Assembly: GCA_050251775.1 (NCBI GenBank)
Contig: JBFWMD010000064.1
Location: 1 to 21,399 of the forward strand
DNA length: 21,399 nucleotides
Direction of reading: 5' to 3'
Source: Paucidesulfovibrio sp050251775
GTDB taxonomy: Bacteria > Desulfobacterota > Desulfovibrionia > Desulfovibrionales > Desulfovibrionaceae
The notes below the pieces were generated by a model that searched no databases, was not told the origin of the DNA, and was given only the letters and a program-made list of their open reading frames with translations. The translations under genes and the position numbers were made by a program. Shown piece by piece: positions 9,001 to 15,692 of the stretch; position 1 is the first letter of the stretch; every line of letters begins with the position of its first letter.

Positions 9001-9225
9001 TCAGCGGCCACGGATTTCACGATTCAGGGCGACGAGCAGTCCGTAGCCGGAAACATGCCGAAGGAGCGGGGGATCGTGGCGGCGAAGCACGCGGACCTGG
9101 GAGCGGACGCTCCAACACCGCAGACGCGCCGCGTATCGGCGAACGTCCGCCAGGGGATGCCCGAGCCCCAGGAAGGGCCGGGCGTGTCCACGCCGGGTCG
9201 CCGGGTTGGCGGGTGTGTTTTTCAC
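9001..9225 (-). CDS. Small Arg-rich 74-residue protein of unknown function upstream of fdhA
   Basis: I do not recognise this protein. It begins with GTG (MKNTPANPATRRGHARPF), with GGAG 10 nt upstream, and ends 33 bp before fdhA. By hand count about 74% of its codons end in G or C, with CTG, CTC and CTT leucines and no AGA, AGG, TTA or ATA codons, in line with the real genes around it. It is rich in arginine, has one cysteine and shows no signal peptide or clear membrane segment. It lies on the same strand as fdhA with no gene opposite it, so it is not the shadow of another gene. It could be a small accessory protein or a leader peptide coupled to fdhA translation. A chance ORF in GC-rich DNA remains possible. 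Confidence 0.5.
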   Translation of the reverse strand: MKNTPANPATRRGHARPFLGLGHPLADVRRYAARLRCWSVRSQVRVLRRHDPPLLRHVSGYGLLVALNREIRGR

Positions 9226-9440
9226 GATACGGTTGCTCCTTTCACTTCTGTCTTGTTTGCATGTTTTTTGGAGTCGATGACAACAAAAAAAGAGTCAAAA
9301 CAAGGCGTTAAACATGTCAAATCAGACATAATAAGTCTGGAAAGCGCTGGCTTCCAGGCCGGTTGGGAGCAGAAAACCGGTGTTATAATCTTGCGGGAAG
9401 GCGGGGGAGCGTGGAGGCGGCGGAGAATCGCCGCTCCGGC
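9226..9440 (-). promoter_or_regulatory. fdhA upstream regulatory region with dyad and A/T-rich blocks
   Basis: This 215-bp gap lies between the transposase-derived gene and the small ORF and is AT-rich compared with its surroundings. It holds a perfect 5-bp dyad CAGAC-N7-GTCTG at 9323-9339 whose centre is ATAATAA. It also holds TTGACA (- strand, 9315-9320) and the run AAAAAAAGAGT at 9285-9295. No good -10 box sits at a standard distance from TTGACA, so the promoter is not pinned down. The blocks GACATAATAA, ATGTCAA and AAAAAAAGAGT recur upstream of fdhE. Confidence 0.55.
9337..9437. other. Cluster of three hairpin-forming sequences after the transposase-derived gene
   Basis: Three inverted repeats follow one another: CTGGAA-N9-TTCCAG at 9337-9357, CCGGTT-N10-AACCGG at 9359-9380, and a GC-rich 9-bp stem with one bulge at 9413-9437. 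The last begins only a few bases after the stop of the transposase-derived gene and could terminate or stabilise its transcript, although no T-run follows on either strand. Confidence 0.45.
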
Positions 9441-10322
9441 TCAGACCACGTCGCAGAGAAAGGCGATGAGCTGTTCGAAGATGGGCCGGGTGCGGTTGTT
9501 GAAGCGGAACTCCAGCTCTTTGAGATAGAGGGCGAAGCGCTGGCAGGAGATGCCCCGGAAGCTGCGCAGCCGCTCCTTGGCCATGCACCAGAATTCGTCC
9601 TCGACCGCGTCGATCAGGGGGGGCTCGTCCGAGCGGCGGATGATGCCGTAGGGCAGGCTTTCGTTGCCGCAAAAGACCAGGGCCGAGTAGTCGCGGTAGC
9701 GGTCCGTGTAGACGAGGTTGCCTGCCCGCTGGAGCTTGAGGTGGAAGTTGAGGTGGAAGTGGAACACGGTCTCGGCCTGGAAACCGGGCATGAGGTCGAT
9801 GAAGACCAGACCGTCCTTGCGCAGCAACCCGAAGACCGGAATGGTATCCTGGCGCATCTGCTTGGGGCCGCCCGTGAGCCGGTTGCCCTTGAGGTAGGAA
9901 CTCAATCCGGTTTCCGGGCCGAGCAGTTGGGCCGCGTCCGCGGAATGTGCCAGGATGGCGAAGCGTAGCGCGGTCAGAGCCTTGTAGACCGTGTTGTAGG
10001 AGAGGCCCATTTCTTCTTTGATCTGGTGGGGCGACAGCTCCCGCACGAAGAGCTCTGAGAGCCGCAGCCACTCGGAGCAGGACAGGGCGCCGTTGTTGAT
10101 CCAACGCCCACTGAAGGGCTGGAAGGTGTATTTGCAGGCCGCGCAGCGCAGGCGGCCGCCGGAAAGGCTGTAGATGCGCTTTTCCCGGCAGCGCGGACAT
10201 TCGGGCTGGCCGTTGGGCCAGCAGAGTCCAAGCAGGTACTCCCTGGCCCGCTTCTCGTCGCCCACCAGGGTTTCGAAGCTCGGGGGCAACCCGGTAAAGG
10301 GGGGAAGCCCGTTGGTCATCAT
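9441..10322 (-). CDS. IS1595/ISXO2-transposase-derived protein, probably catalytically dead, in the fdh locus
   Basis: The 293-residue protein has the IS1595-family order. A zinc ribbon (C42, C45, C60, C63 in CPRC and CAAC) comes first, then a helix-turn-helix-like region (about 92-120, SPHQIKEEMGLSYNTVYKAL), then an ISXO2-type domain ending KELEFRFNNR. Of the expected acidic triad only D207 (YTDRYRDY) is clear. The first position, DETY in active relatives, reads LSSY (140-143), and the HxNxxExFW motif reads IDAVEDEFW (237-245), losing the His and Asn. No terminal inverted repeats can fit, because the start lies 24 bp after the fdhE stop and the gene reads in the same direction. This looks like a domesticated DNA-binding protein rather than a mobile element; a role in controlling the fdh genes is my inference. 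Confidence 0.75.
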   Translation of the reverse strand: MMTNGLPPFTGLPPSFETLVGDEKRAREYLLGLCWPNGQPECPRCREKRIYSLSGGRLRCAACKYTFQPFSGRWINNGALSCSEWLRLSELFVRELSPHQIKEEMGLSYNTVYKALTALRFAILAHSADAAQLLGPETGLSSYLKGNRLTGGPKQMRQDTIPVFGLLRKDGLVFIDLMPGFQAETVFHFHLNFHLKLQRAGNLVYTDRYRDYSALVFCGNESLPYGIIRRSDEPPLIDAVEDEFWCMAKERLRSFRGISCQRFALYLKELEFRFNNRTRPIFEQLIAFLCDVV

Positions 10323-10346
10323 GCCCTGCCCCGCCCGAACCGCATG

Positions 10347-11231
10347 CTAGAATCCCCAGGCCGAGAGCGTGGCCCGCGCATAGCCCTGATCCACAGCCAC
10401 AAAGTCCAGAGCCATGGAGTCGAGATCGTCGAATTCCGGCAGGGGCGTACGGTCCAGTTCCCGGAAATCAATGGTCTTGACGTAGTGCTTGCAACTCTTG
10501 CAGACATCCACGCGATATCCCGGCTCCTCCTTGACCGTGAAGAAGGTCAGCTTTTTCTGATCATCCTCGTTGCAGACCGGGCAGGCCAGACGGCGCACGC
10601 GGTATTCGTGGCGGCAGAAGGAGCAGGTCACATGCCGGAAGCCTTCTTTCTGGCGCAGGACTGAAATCAGGGGCAGCTCCCCGCAAATGGGACAGGCGGG
10701 CTGGTTCCAGGTTCCGACCTGGGGCAGATGCGCGGCCAGAGCCTCGGCTGCGGCCCGGATGCCGGGCAGCAAGGCGGAATAGGCCAGAAAATAGGCGGTG
10801 CGGGGCGCATCGGGATGCTTTTCGCCCCATTGGGTGAAAAAGGATTCTTCCTTCAGGACCTTCTCAAAAAGTTGTTGGGGAGTGAGCGTTCCGGCTGCGA
10901 TTTCCCCGCGTAGGGCCTGGGCGGCTCCGGCCATGGGGCCTTGGGTTCCGCCTGCCAGAGCCAGGAGTTTTTCAAAGAGAGCCAGGGCGTGGACCTCGTC
11001 CACGGGAAAACCGCTCCGGTCGAGCAAGGGTTTGCCCTGCAAAATTTCTTCAGGGCCGGGGAAGGCGAAGCCGTCCGGGAGGTTCACTTTCGTATCCCGG
11101 CGCGATTCGTCCTGGAGCCGGGCCACGGTCTCAAGAAGGTCCACCAGGTCCGTGGGCAGGAGCTGCCGCTTGCGAATCAGGCCGAGGGTGGTTTCGAGAC
11201 GTTTTTGGAATTCCGATTGGTCTTGGCTCAT
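10347..11231 (-). CDS. fdhE: Formate dehydrogenase accessory protein FdhE
   Basis: FdhE (294 residues) is a cytoplasmic maturation factor that binds formate dehydrogenase and is needed for activity but is not part of the enzyme. The second half carries the four CxxC pairs of the family (CPIC, CSFC, CPVC, CKSC), which bind iron as rubredoxin-like sites in E. coli FdhE. The C-terminus has the typical DVCKSCKHYVKTIDFREL motif and ends SAWGF. GGAG lies 5 nt before the ATG. It stands 24 bp upstream of the transposase-derived gene, so both are likely on one transcript. A 191-bp AT-rich gap with a dyad lies upstream. Confidence 0.93.
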   Translation of the reverse strand: MSQDQSEFQKRLETTLGLIRKRQLLPTDLVDLLETVARLQDESRRDTKVNLPDGFAFPGPEEILQGKPLLDRSGFPVDEVHALALFEKLLALAGGTQGPMAGAAQALRGEIAAGTLTPQQLFEKVLKEESFFTQWGEKHPDAPRTAYFLAYSALLPGIRAAAEALAAHLPQVGTWNQPACPICGELPLISVLRQKEGFRHVTCSFCRHEYRVRRLACPVCNEDDQKKLTFFTVKEEPGYRVDVCKSCKHYVKTIDFRELDRTPLPEFDDLDSMALDFVAVDQGYARATLSAWGF

Positions 11232-11309
11232 GGCTGCTCCGTGTTGATGGGTTGGTGTGAAACTATGAGGAAGAACGGCGAGTGCCCATCATTTTCTACC
11301 TGCGCAAGG

Positions 11310-11361
11310 TTTGACACGAATGTCATGAAAGTGAAGGGGAAAAAAAGAGTTATTATGTCAA
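11310..11361 (-). promoter_or_regulatory. fdhE upstream region: FNR/CRP-like dyad and blocks shared with fdhA upstream
   Basis: A perfect dyad TGACA-CGAA-TGTCA lies at 11312-11325, about 81 bp before the fdhE start, with half-sites resembling those of the FNR/CRP superfamily. Just upstream on the - strand are AAAAAAAGAGT (11340-11350 on +) and TTATTATGTCAA (11350-11361 on +), blocks also present in front of fdhA. TTGACA is present but no matching -10 hexamer was found. Confidence 0.5.
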
Positions 11362-11422
11362 CAAATGCATAGTGTCTGGAGATGAAGAACCAAATTCCAG
11401 TAAAACAGGTTGGTTGCGCATG

Positions 11423-12718
11423 TTATAATCCGATCAGGTCGTCCGTGGCGCAGAGCAGTTCCACGAGCCCTCCGGAAGCCAGGTCGCTGTCCGGGGGGAG
11501 AACGGCCACGGCCCGTGCCCGAGCAAGAGCGCGCAGGGAGGGCCATTCTTCGCCGTGCAGGGGCGTGGCGCTCAGTTGGGCGTGCTTCAGCTCCAGGGCG
11601 CAGGGCAGCAGCCACTCGCTGCCCTGCCGGGTGCGCAGTCCGTGGGCGAGCATTGCTTGCAGCCCCGCGTCGGGCAACAGGCCGCGGAGATGCCGGGCCA
11701 GGGGCAGGGCAAGGCCGTGCAGGCAGGCAAAAACAGCGGCGGGCGGTCCGGGCAGCCCCAGGAGCAGCACGTCCGGCTTGCCGGGATCGCTGCGCAGGGC
11801 GGCAAAGACGTTTTTGCCGGGGCGTACGTCCAGTCCCTGGAAAAGCGGATGAAAGTCCGCGTCCATGGCCGCCTGCCGGGCATGGTCCCGTTCGCTGCGC
11901 CCGGTTCCACCCGTGGTCACGATCAGGGCCGGGCGTGCGTCGCCCTGGGCAGTCTGTTCCAGGACCTGGGCAATGGCGGTCCGGTCGTCGGGCAGCACGT
12001 CGCAACGGACCGCGTCCAGGCCCCAGCCGCGCAGCAGGTTCGTGACCAACACGATATTGTCCGCCGGGATGCGCGTGGGGTCGCCGTGGGTTGCGGGTGC
12101 GGCCAGCTCACTGCCCAGCCCGAACATGGCAAAGCCGGATCGGGGCAGGATGTCCAGGGCTTCCACGCGGGCACGGGTGAGCACGGCGGCGGCCTGGGCG
12201 CTGATCCGTTCGCCAGCCCTGGCCAACAGGCATCCGGCGGGCAAGTCCCCGCCCTGGGGCAGGATGAACGTTCCGGCCTGGGCCGGAGCGTCCAGGAAAA
12301 TGAAGTCCTGGTCTTCTTGGGGCCGGACTGCGAGCTGTTCAAAGGGGATCACGGCGTCCGCGCCGGGCGGCAGGGGCGCACCGGTGAGGATGCGCACCGT
12401 CCGGCCCGGAGTCAGAGGCGCGGGGTCGCGTGCGTCCGCGGTGAGCCGGCCCAGGGCCGCGATCCGCAGAGGCTGGTCCGGCGTGGCCTGGGCAGTGTCC
12501 CCGGCACAAACCGCGTAGCCGTCTCGCAGGGAAACCGGGCACTCCGGCACGCCCGAGGGAGCGAACACGTCCTGGGCGGCCACGAGGCCCACGGCCTCCC
12601 AGGGGGCGCGGGCAACGGGCGCGGCCAAGGCGGCGCATTGCACGAGCAGGTCCACGGCCTGGGCGCGGGTCAGTTTTTCGGGTCGCCTTGTGGCGCGGCG
12701 GGAAGCATGAGTGTCCAC
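11423..12718 (-). CDS. moeA: MoeA-type molybdopterin molybdenumtransferase, divergent
   Basis: MoeA inserts molybdate (or tungstate) into adenylylated molybdopterin in the cytoplasm. The 431-residue length fits. The SLRDGYAV motif with D66, the ILTGAPLPPGADAVIPFE stretch and a final GLPGPPAAVF (canonical MoeA has PGNPVS) place it in the family. Where canonical MoeA has an SGGVSVG-type loop, this one reads VTTGGTGRSERDHARQA (from 267), close to the TTGGTGxxxRD signature of MogA/MoaB. The gene starts with GTG one base after the fdhD stop, so fdhD and moeA are cotranscribed. The divergence and position suggest a MoeA dedicated to this locus. Another moeA elsewhere in the genome would fit that view. 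Confidence 0.87.
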   Translation of the reverse strand: MDTHASRRATRRPEKLTRAQAVDLLVQCAALAAPVARAPWEAVGLVAAQDVFAPSGVPECPVSLRDGYAVCAGDTAQATPDQPLRIAALGRLTADARDPAPLTPGRTVRILTGAPLPPGADAVIPFEQLAVRPQEDQDFIFLDAPAQAGTFILPQGGDLPAGCLLARAGERISAQAAAVLTRARVEALDILPRSGFAMFGLGSELAAPATHGDPTRIPADNIVLVTNLLRGWGLDAVRCDVLPDDRTAIAQVLEQTAQGDARPALIVTTGGTGRSERDHARQAAMDADFHPLFQGLDVRPGKNVFAALRSDPGKPDVLLLGLPGPPAAVFACLHGLALPLARHLRGLLPDAGLQAMLAHGLRTRQGSEWLLPCALELKHAQLSATPLHGEEWPSLRALARARAVAVLPPDSDLASGGLVELLCATDDLIGL

Positions 12719-12719
12719 T

Positions 12720-13502
12720 TCAAGACTCTAGAATGCGGCCCTGGTCGTTGTAAACCCGGAAGCGGCCGTCGCGGACGTTCCCGACCAGGGTGATGCCTGT
12801 CTGGCGGGCCAGTTCCACAGTGAAGCTGGTGGCCACGGCAGTGGAAACGAGCACGGGAATGCCGATGCGTACGACCTTGAGCAGAATTTCCGAGGCCACG
12901 CGGCCGGTGGTCACGATCATTTTGTCTTCCACGGAGATGTTGTTCAGAAAACATTCGCCGCAGAGCATGTCAATGGCATTGTGCCTGCCGATGTCTTCGC
13001 GGAAGAGCAGCATTTCGTCCGGGACGCAGAGCGAGGAGTTGTGGCAGCCGCGCGTCCGTCCATAGAGATCGGAGCGCTGGTGCAACTCCTCCACCAGGGC
13101 GAGGAGTTGGGCTGGCCGCACGCGTACGTTGCCGTGCAGCCAGCGCCTGGAGATGGTCTGCACGTTGCGCCCGAAGTTGGTTCCCTTGCCGCAGCCCGAA
13201 GTGATGGAACGCTCCATGAGCCGGTTCTCCCACGGATCATGGCAGGTCTCCACGTCGGCCAGCAGGCGTCCGTCCTCCTCGCGCACTTCGAGATCCGTGA
13301 TCTGTTCGGGGCTGCTCAGAAAGGCGTCGGATTTGAGAAAACCAACGGCCAGATATTCCGGGTGTTTGCCTGTGCAGAGCAGGGTGACCACTTCGCGACC
13401 GTTGAGCCGGATGGTCAGAGGGACTTCCCGGATCGCCTCCACGGAGGTCTTGGAAAATCGGCCCGCGGCGTATTCCAGAATGTCGTAGCGTTCAGAGTCC
13501 AT
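12720..13502 (-). CDS. fdhD: Formate dehydrogenase sulfurtransferase/accessory protein FdhD
   Basis: FdhD passes sulfur from a cysteine desulfurase to the Mo/W cofactor of formate dehydrogenase before it is inserted. The 260-residue protein starts at ATG 13502 (AGGAGA a few bases upstream); the open frame further up has no start signal. Family motifs are seen: VGFLKSD, GCHNSSLC, EDIGRHNAIDML, TTGRVASEI and GIPVLVSTAVATS. E. coli FdhD has the active CxxC-type pair CGVC; here the loop is TSGCGKGT with the single Cys104. It overlaps or abuts moeA downstream and is divergent from mobB. Confidence 0.93.
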   Translation of the reverse strand: MDSERYDILEYAAGRFSKTSVEAIREVPLTIRLNGREVVTLLCTGKHPEYLAVGFLKSDAFLSSPEQITDLEVREEDGRLLADVETCHDPWENRLMERSITSGCGKGTNFGRNVQTISRRWLHGNVRVRPAQLLALVEELHQRSDLYGRTRGCHNSSLCVPDEMLLFREDIGRHNAIDMLCGECFLNNISVEDKMIVTTGRVASEILLKVVRIGIPVLVSTAVATSFTVELARQTGITLVGNVRDGRFRVYNDQGRILES

Positions 13503-13550
13503 GCGTTCTCCTGCGTGCGGGGGAGCCGATGGATAGTCGGTCCGTTCTGA

Positions 13551-13580
13551 TGTATACCCGTGCGCGGCGAAGAGTTGCAA
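13551..13580 (-). promoter_or_regulatory. Candidate fdhD-moeA promoter
   Basis: On the - strand TTGCAA (13575-13580) and TATACA (13551-13556) are 18 bp apart, each matching the sigma70 consensus at 4 of 6 positions, about 50 bp before fdhD. The match is weak and the gap is shared with divergent mobB. Confidence 0.3.
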
Positions 13581-13623
13581 CGGATAACCATATGCCTGCG
13601 GTCTTGCACCGCACGGGGGAAGC

Positions 13624-14133
13624 ATGGGGCCGAAGATCGTCTGCATCGTGGGCAAAAAAAAATCCGGAAAGACTACCCTGCTCGAAGGGTTGATCCCCGC
13701 GTTCAAGGAGTTGGGGCTCCGAGTGGGCACGGTCAAGCACGATGCCCATTCCTTTGAGATGGACCGCGAGGGCAAGGACTCCTGGCGACACCGCCAGGCC
13801 GGGGCGGACAGCGTGCTGGTCTCGTCCCCAACGCAGGTGGCGCTGATCAAACGGGTGGACCGGGAGGCGGGGCTGGCGGAGCTGGTGCTGAAATATTTCG
13901 CGGATTGCCAGATCGTGCTGGCCGAGGGGTACTTCCGTTCGGACCTGCCCAAGGTGGAGGTCCATCGGTGCGAGGCCCATTCCGATCCGCTTTGTACCGT
14001 GGAGAATGCGGCGGAAAAGAAGCTCCTGGCCCTGGTTTCGGACCAGAAACGGGATTTGGGTGTGCCTTTTTTCGGGTTGGATCAGGCTGGCGACGTGGTC
14101 CGGTTTCTGGCGCACCAACTGCTGGAGTTTTGA
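13624..14133 (+). CDS. mobB: MobB, molybdopterin-guanine dinucleotide biosynthesis P-loop protein
   Basis: MobB is a GTP-binding partner of MobA that helps make the guanine dinucleotide form of the molybdenum cofactor. The 169-residue protein has a Walker A motif GKKKSGKT (residues 10-17), then TVKHDAHSFEMD and GKDSWRHRQAGAD, all typical of MobB, and a conserved LAEGYF near 100. It starts at ATG 13624 after GGGGGA. It is divergent from fdhD (121 bp between starts) and convergent with mobA, whose stop is 10 bp away. Confidence 0.92.
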   Translation: MGPKIVCIVGKKKSGKTTLLEGLIPAFKELGLRVGTVKHDAHSFEMDREGKDSWRHRQAGADSVLVSSPTQVALIKRVDREAGLAELVLKYFADCQIVLAEGYFRSDLPKVEVHRCEAHSDPLCTVENAAEKKLLALVSDQKRDLGVPFFGLDQAGDVVRFLAHQLLEF

Positions 14134-14143
14134 CGGCGGACGC

Positions 14144-14758
14144 TCAGAGGCCGCGCTTCAGGGCCAGGGCCTCGGCCCGAACCCGTTCTTCGGGTGTGTT
14201 CAAATTGCGGAAGGAGAGCAACTCGGGATCGTGGAGCCGCAGCCGCGCCACAGGCACTTCGCGGACCCGAACCTGGGGGAAGAAGCGGATGATCTTGAAG
14301 TCGTCGCGCTCCAGCTGGGCCTGGATGTGCGGCAGGCAGCGGCGGGAATACACGGCGCAGAGCGGCTCGCAATGGCCGCCCTCTTTGACTGGCGTGACCA
14401 CGTCCAGCTCGGGCCGGACCTCGTCCAGCAGGGCGCGCACCAGTCCGGGCTGGAGAAAGGGTACGTCGCAGGCCGCGAAAAAGGCATGTTCCGCGCGCAC
14501 GGCGGCCAACCCCGCATGGATGCCCGTGAGCGAACTGCGCGCCGCCATTCTGTCCAGGACCACGGGCAGACCGTACGCGGCAAAGGGTTTGGCCTCGCGC
14601 GCGGCAATGACGATCTCCTCGAAAAGCTGTTCATAGACCCGCAGCAGGCGGTCCAGAATCCGCAGCCCGCCCACTTCCAAAAAGGCTTTGCGCACGTTGC
14701 CCATGCGCGTGCCCAGCCCCCCGGCGAGGATCACTCCGGCCACCCTGTTCTGTTTCAT
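14144..14758 (-). CDS. mobA: MobA-like molybdenum cofactor nucleotidyltransferase
   Basis: The 204-residue protein has the nucleotidyltransferase motif LAGGLGTRMG (11-20), then KAFLEVGG, LTGIHAGL, the metal-binding CDVPFL, CEPLCAVY and a C-terminal FRNLNTPEE. These fit MobA, which links GMP to molybdopterin to give the bis-MGD cofactor used by FdhA. It is the last gene of the hydroxylase operon, 58 bp after the FAD subunit, and has no clear ribosome site. Because molybdenum hydroxylases usually carry the cytosine form made by MocA, a CTP-using variant is possible, but the motifs look more like MobA. Confidence 0.85.
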   Translation of the reverse strand: MKQNRVAGVILAGGLGTRMGNVRKAFLEVGGLRILDRLLRVYEQLFEEIVIAAREAKPFAAYGLPVVLDRMAARSSLTGIHAGLAAVRAEHAFFAACDVPFLQPGLVRALLDEVRPELDVVTPVKEGGHCEPLCAVYSRRCLPHIQAQLERDDFKIIRFFPQVRVREVPVARLRLHDPELLSFRNLNTPEERVRAEALALKRGL

Positions 14759-14816
14759 GCGCGCAGAATAGGCCAGGACGCCCGGAAAGAAAAGTGCGCC
14801 GGGCCAGGCGCGCGGC

Positions 14817-15692
14817 TCAGGGTCTCGGTGCGCACACCGGTGCGGTGGTGTCGGAAGTCGGGCCAGGAATCAGACAGGCCAGCCGCAGCACCAGATTGCC
14901 CGCCACCAGCCTGCGATACTCGGCGGTGGCGCGCACGTCGCTGATGGGCCGCACGGCCTGGCGCACCAGGATCGCCGTCGCTTCGAGGTTTGCGCGGTTC
15001 AGGGGCCGCCCCTCCAGCCGAGCTTCGGCCTCGCGACAGCGGAAAACCGTGGGGGCCACACTGCCCAGGGCCAGCCGGGCCGAACGCACCAGGCCATCCT
15101 CCAGGCGCAGGCACGCTGCCAGGGAAGCCACGGCAATGGCCAGGGAGCGGCGCTTGCCCACTTTTTCGAAATGTTGAAGGGTTCCGCTCTCGGGAAAGCG
15201 CAGGTGCACCGCCGTGACGACCTCGCCGGGCCGCACCGCCGTGCGTCCAGGGCCGAGCAGGAATGCCCCCACGGGCAGAACGCGCGTTTCCAGGGCCGAG
15301 GCCAGTTCCAGCTCTGCGTCCAAGGCCAGGAGCGCTGGCAGGCTGTCCCCGGCGGGGGAGGCCGTGCAGAGGTTGCCGCCCAGGCTGGCCTGATTGCGGA
15401 TCAGGGGGGAGCCGAGCTGGCGCAGGGCCTGATGCAGCGCTGGCAGCCGGTCCCGGATGCGCGCGTCCTCCAGCAGCTCGGTCAGGGGCGTGGCCGCACC
15501 GATGCGCAAGGTTTCGTTTTCCTGGGCCACGCCGTGCAGCTCTGAAAGGCGTTCCAGGCAGCAGATCTCCTCCACGGCTTTGCCCGAGCGGCAACGCACC
15601 AGCAGGTCCGTGCCTCCGGCCATGACAGCCACGTCCGTCCGGGCCAGCAGCGGCCAGAGTTCGGCCAGGGAGCCGGGCAGCAATACGTTCAT
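14817..15692 (-). CDS. Molybdenum hydroxylase FAD-binding (medium) subunit
   Basis: The 291-residue protein is the CoxM/XdhB-type flavin subunit. FAD-binding motifs are MAGGTDLLV (about 24-32) and RNQASLGGNLCTASPAGD (about 100-117), and a C-terminal TAEYRRLVAGNLV is typical of the domain closing the subunit. It takes electrons from the [2Fe-2S] subunit and gives them to NAD(P)+ or another acceptor. The start is ATG 15692 (AAGGAG 8 nt upstream), overlapping the small subunit's stop as ATGA; the longer upstream open frame is a shadow of that subunit. Confidence 0.9.
   Translation of the reverse strand: MNVLLPGSLAELWPLLARTDVAVMAGGTDLLVRCRSGKAVEEICCLERLSELHGVAQENETLRIGAATPLTELLEDARIRDRLPALHQALRQLGSPLIRNQASLGGNLCTASPAGDSLPALLALDAELELASALETRVLPVGAFLLGPGRTAVRPGEVVTAVHLRFPESGTLQHFEKVGKRRSLAIAVASLAACLRLEDGLVRSARLALGSVAPTVFRCREAEARLEGRPLNRANLEATAILVRQAVRPISDVRATAEYRRLVAGNLVLRLACLIPGPTSDTTAPVCAPRP

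Noticed and set aside
9337..10347. A complete IS1595 insertion sequence around the transposase-like gene
   Set aside because: The upstream gap to fdhE is only 24 bp and holds no matching terminal repeat; the hairpins downstream do not recur on the other side, and catalytic residues are lost.
11423..11440. TTATAA at the moeA end as a promoter -10 box
   Set aside because: It is the moeA stop codon context and has no -35 partner at a suitable distance.
11555..12793. 412-codon ORF on the + strand opposite moeA
   Set aside because: Gln/Gly/Arg-rich composition, no motifs and no ribosome site; shadow of moeA.
13503..13952. N-terminal extension of the fdhD frame
   Set aside because: It would run opposite mobB; the family N-terminus and AGGAGA fit the ATG at 13502.
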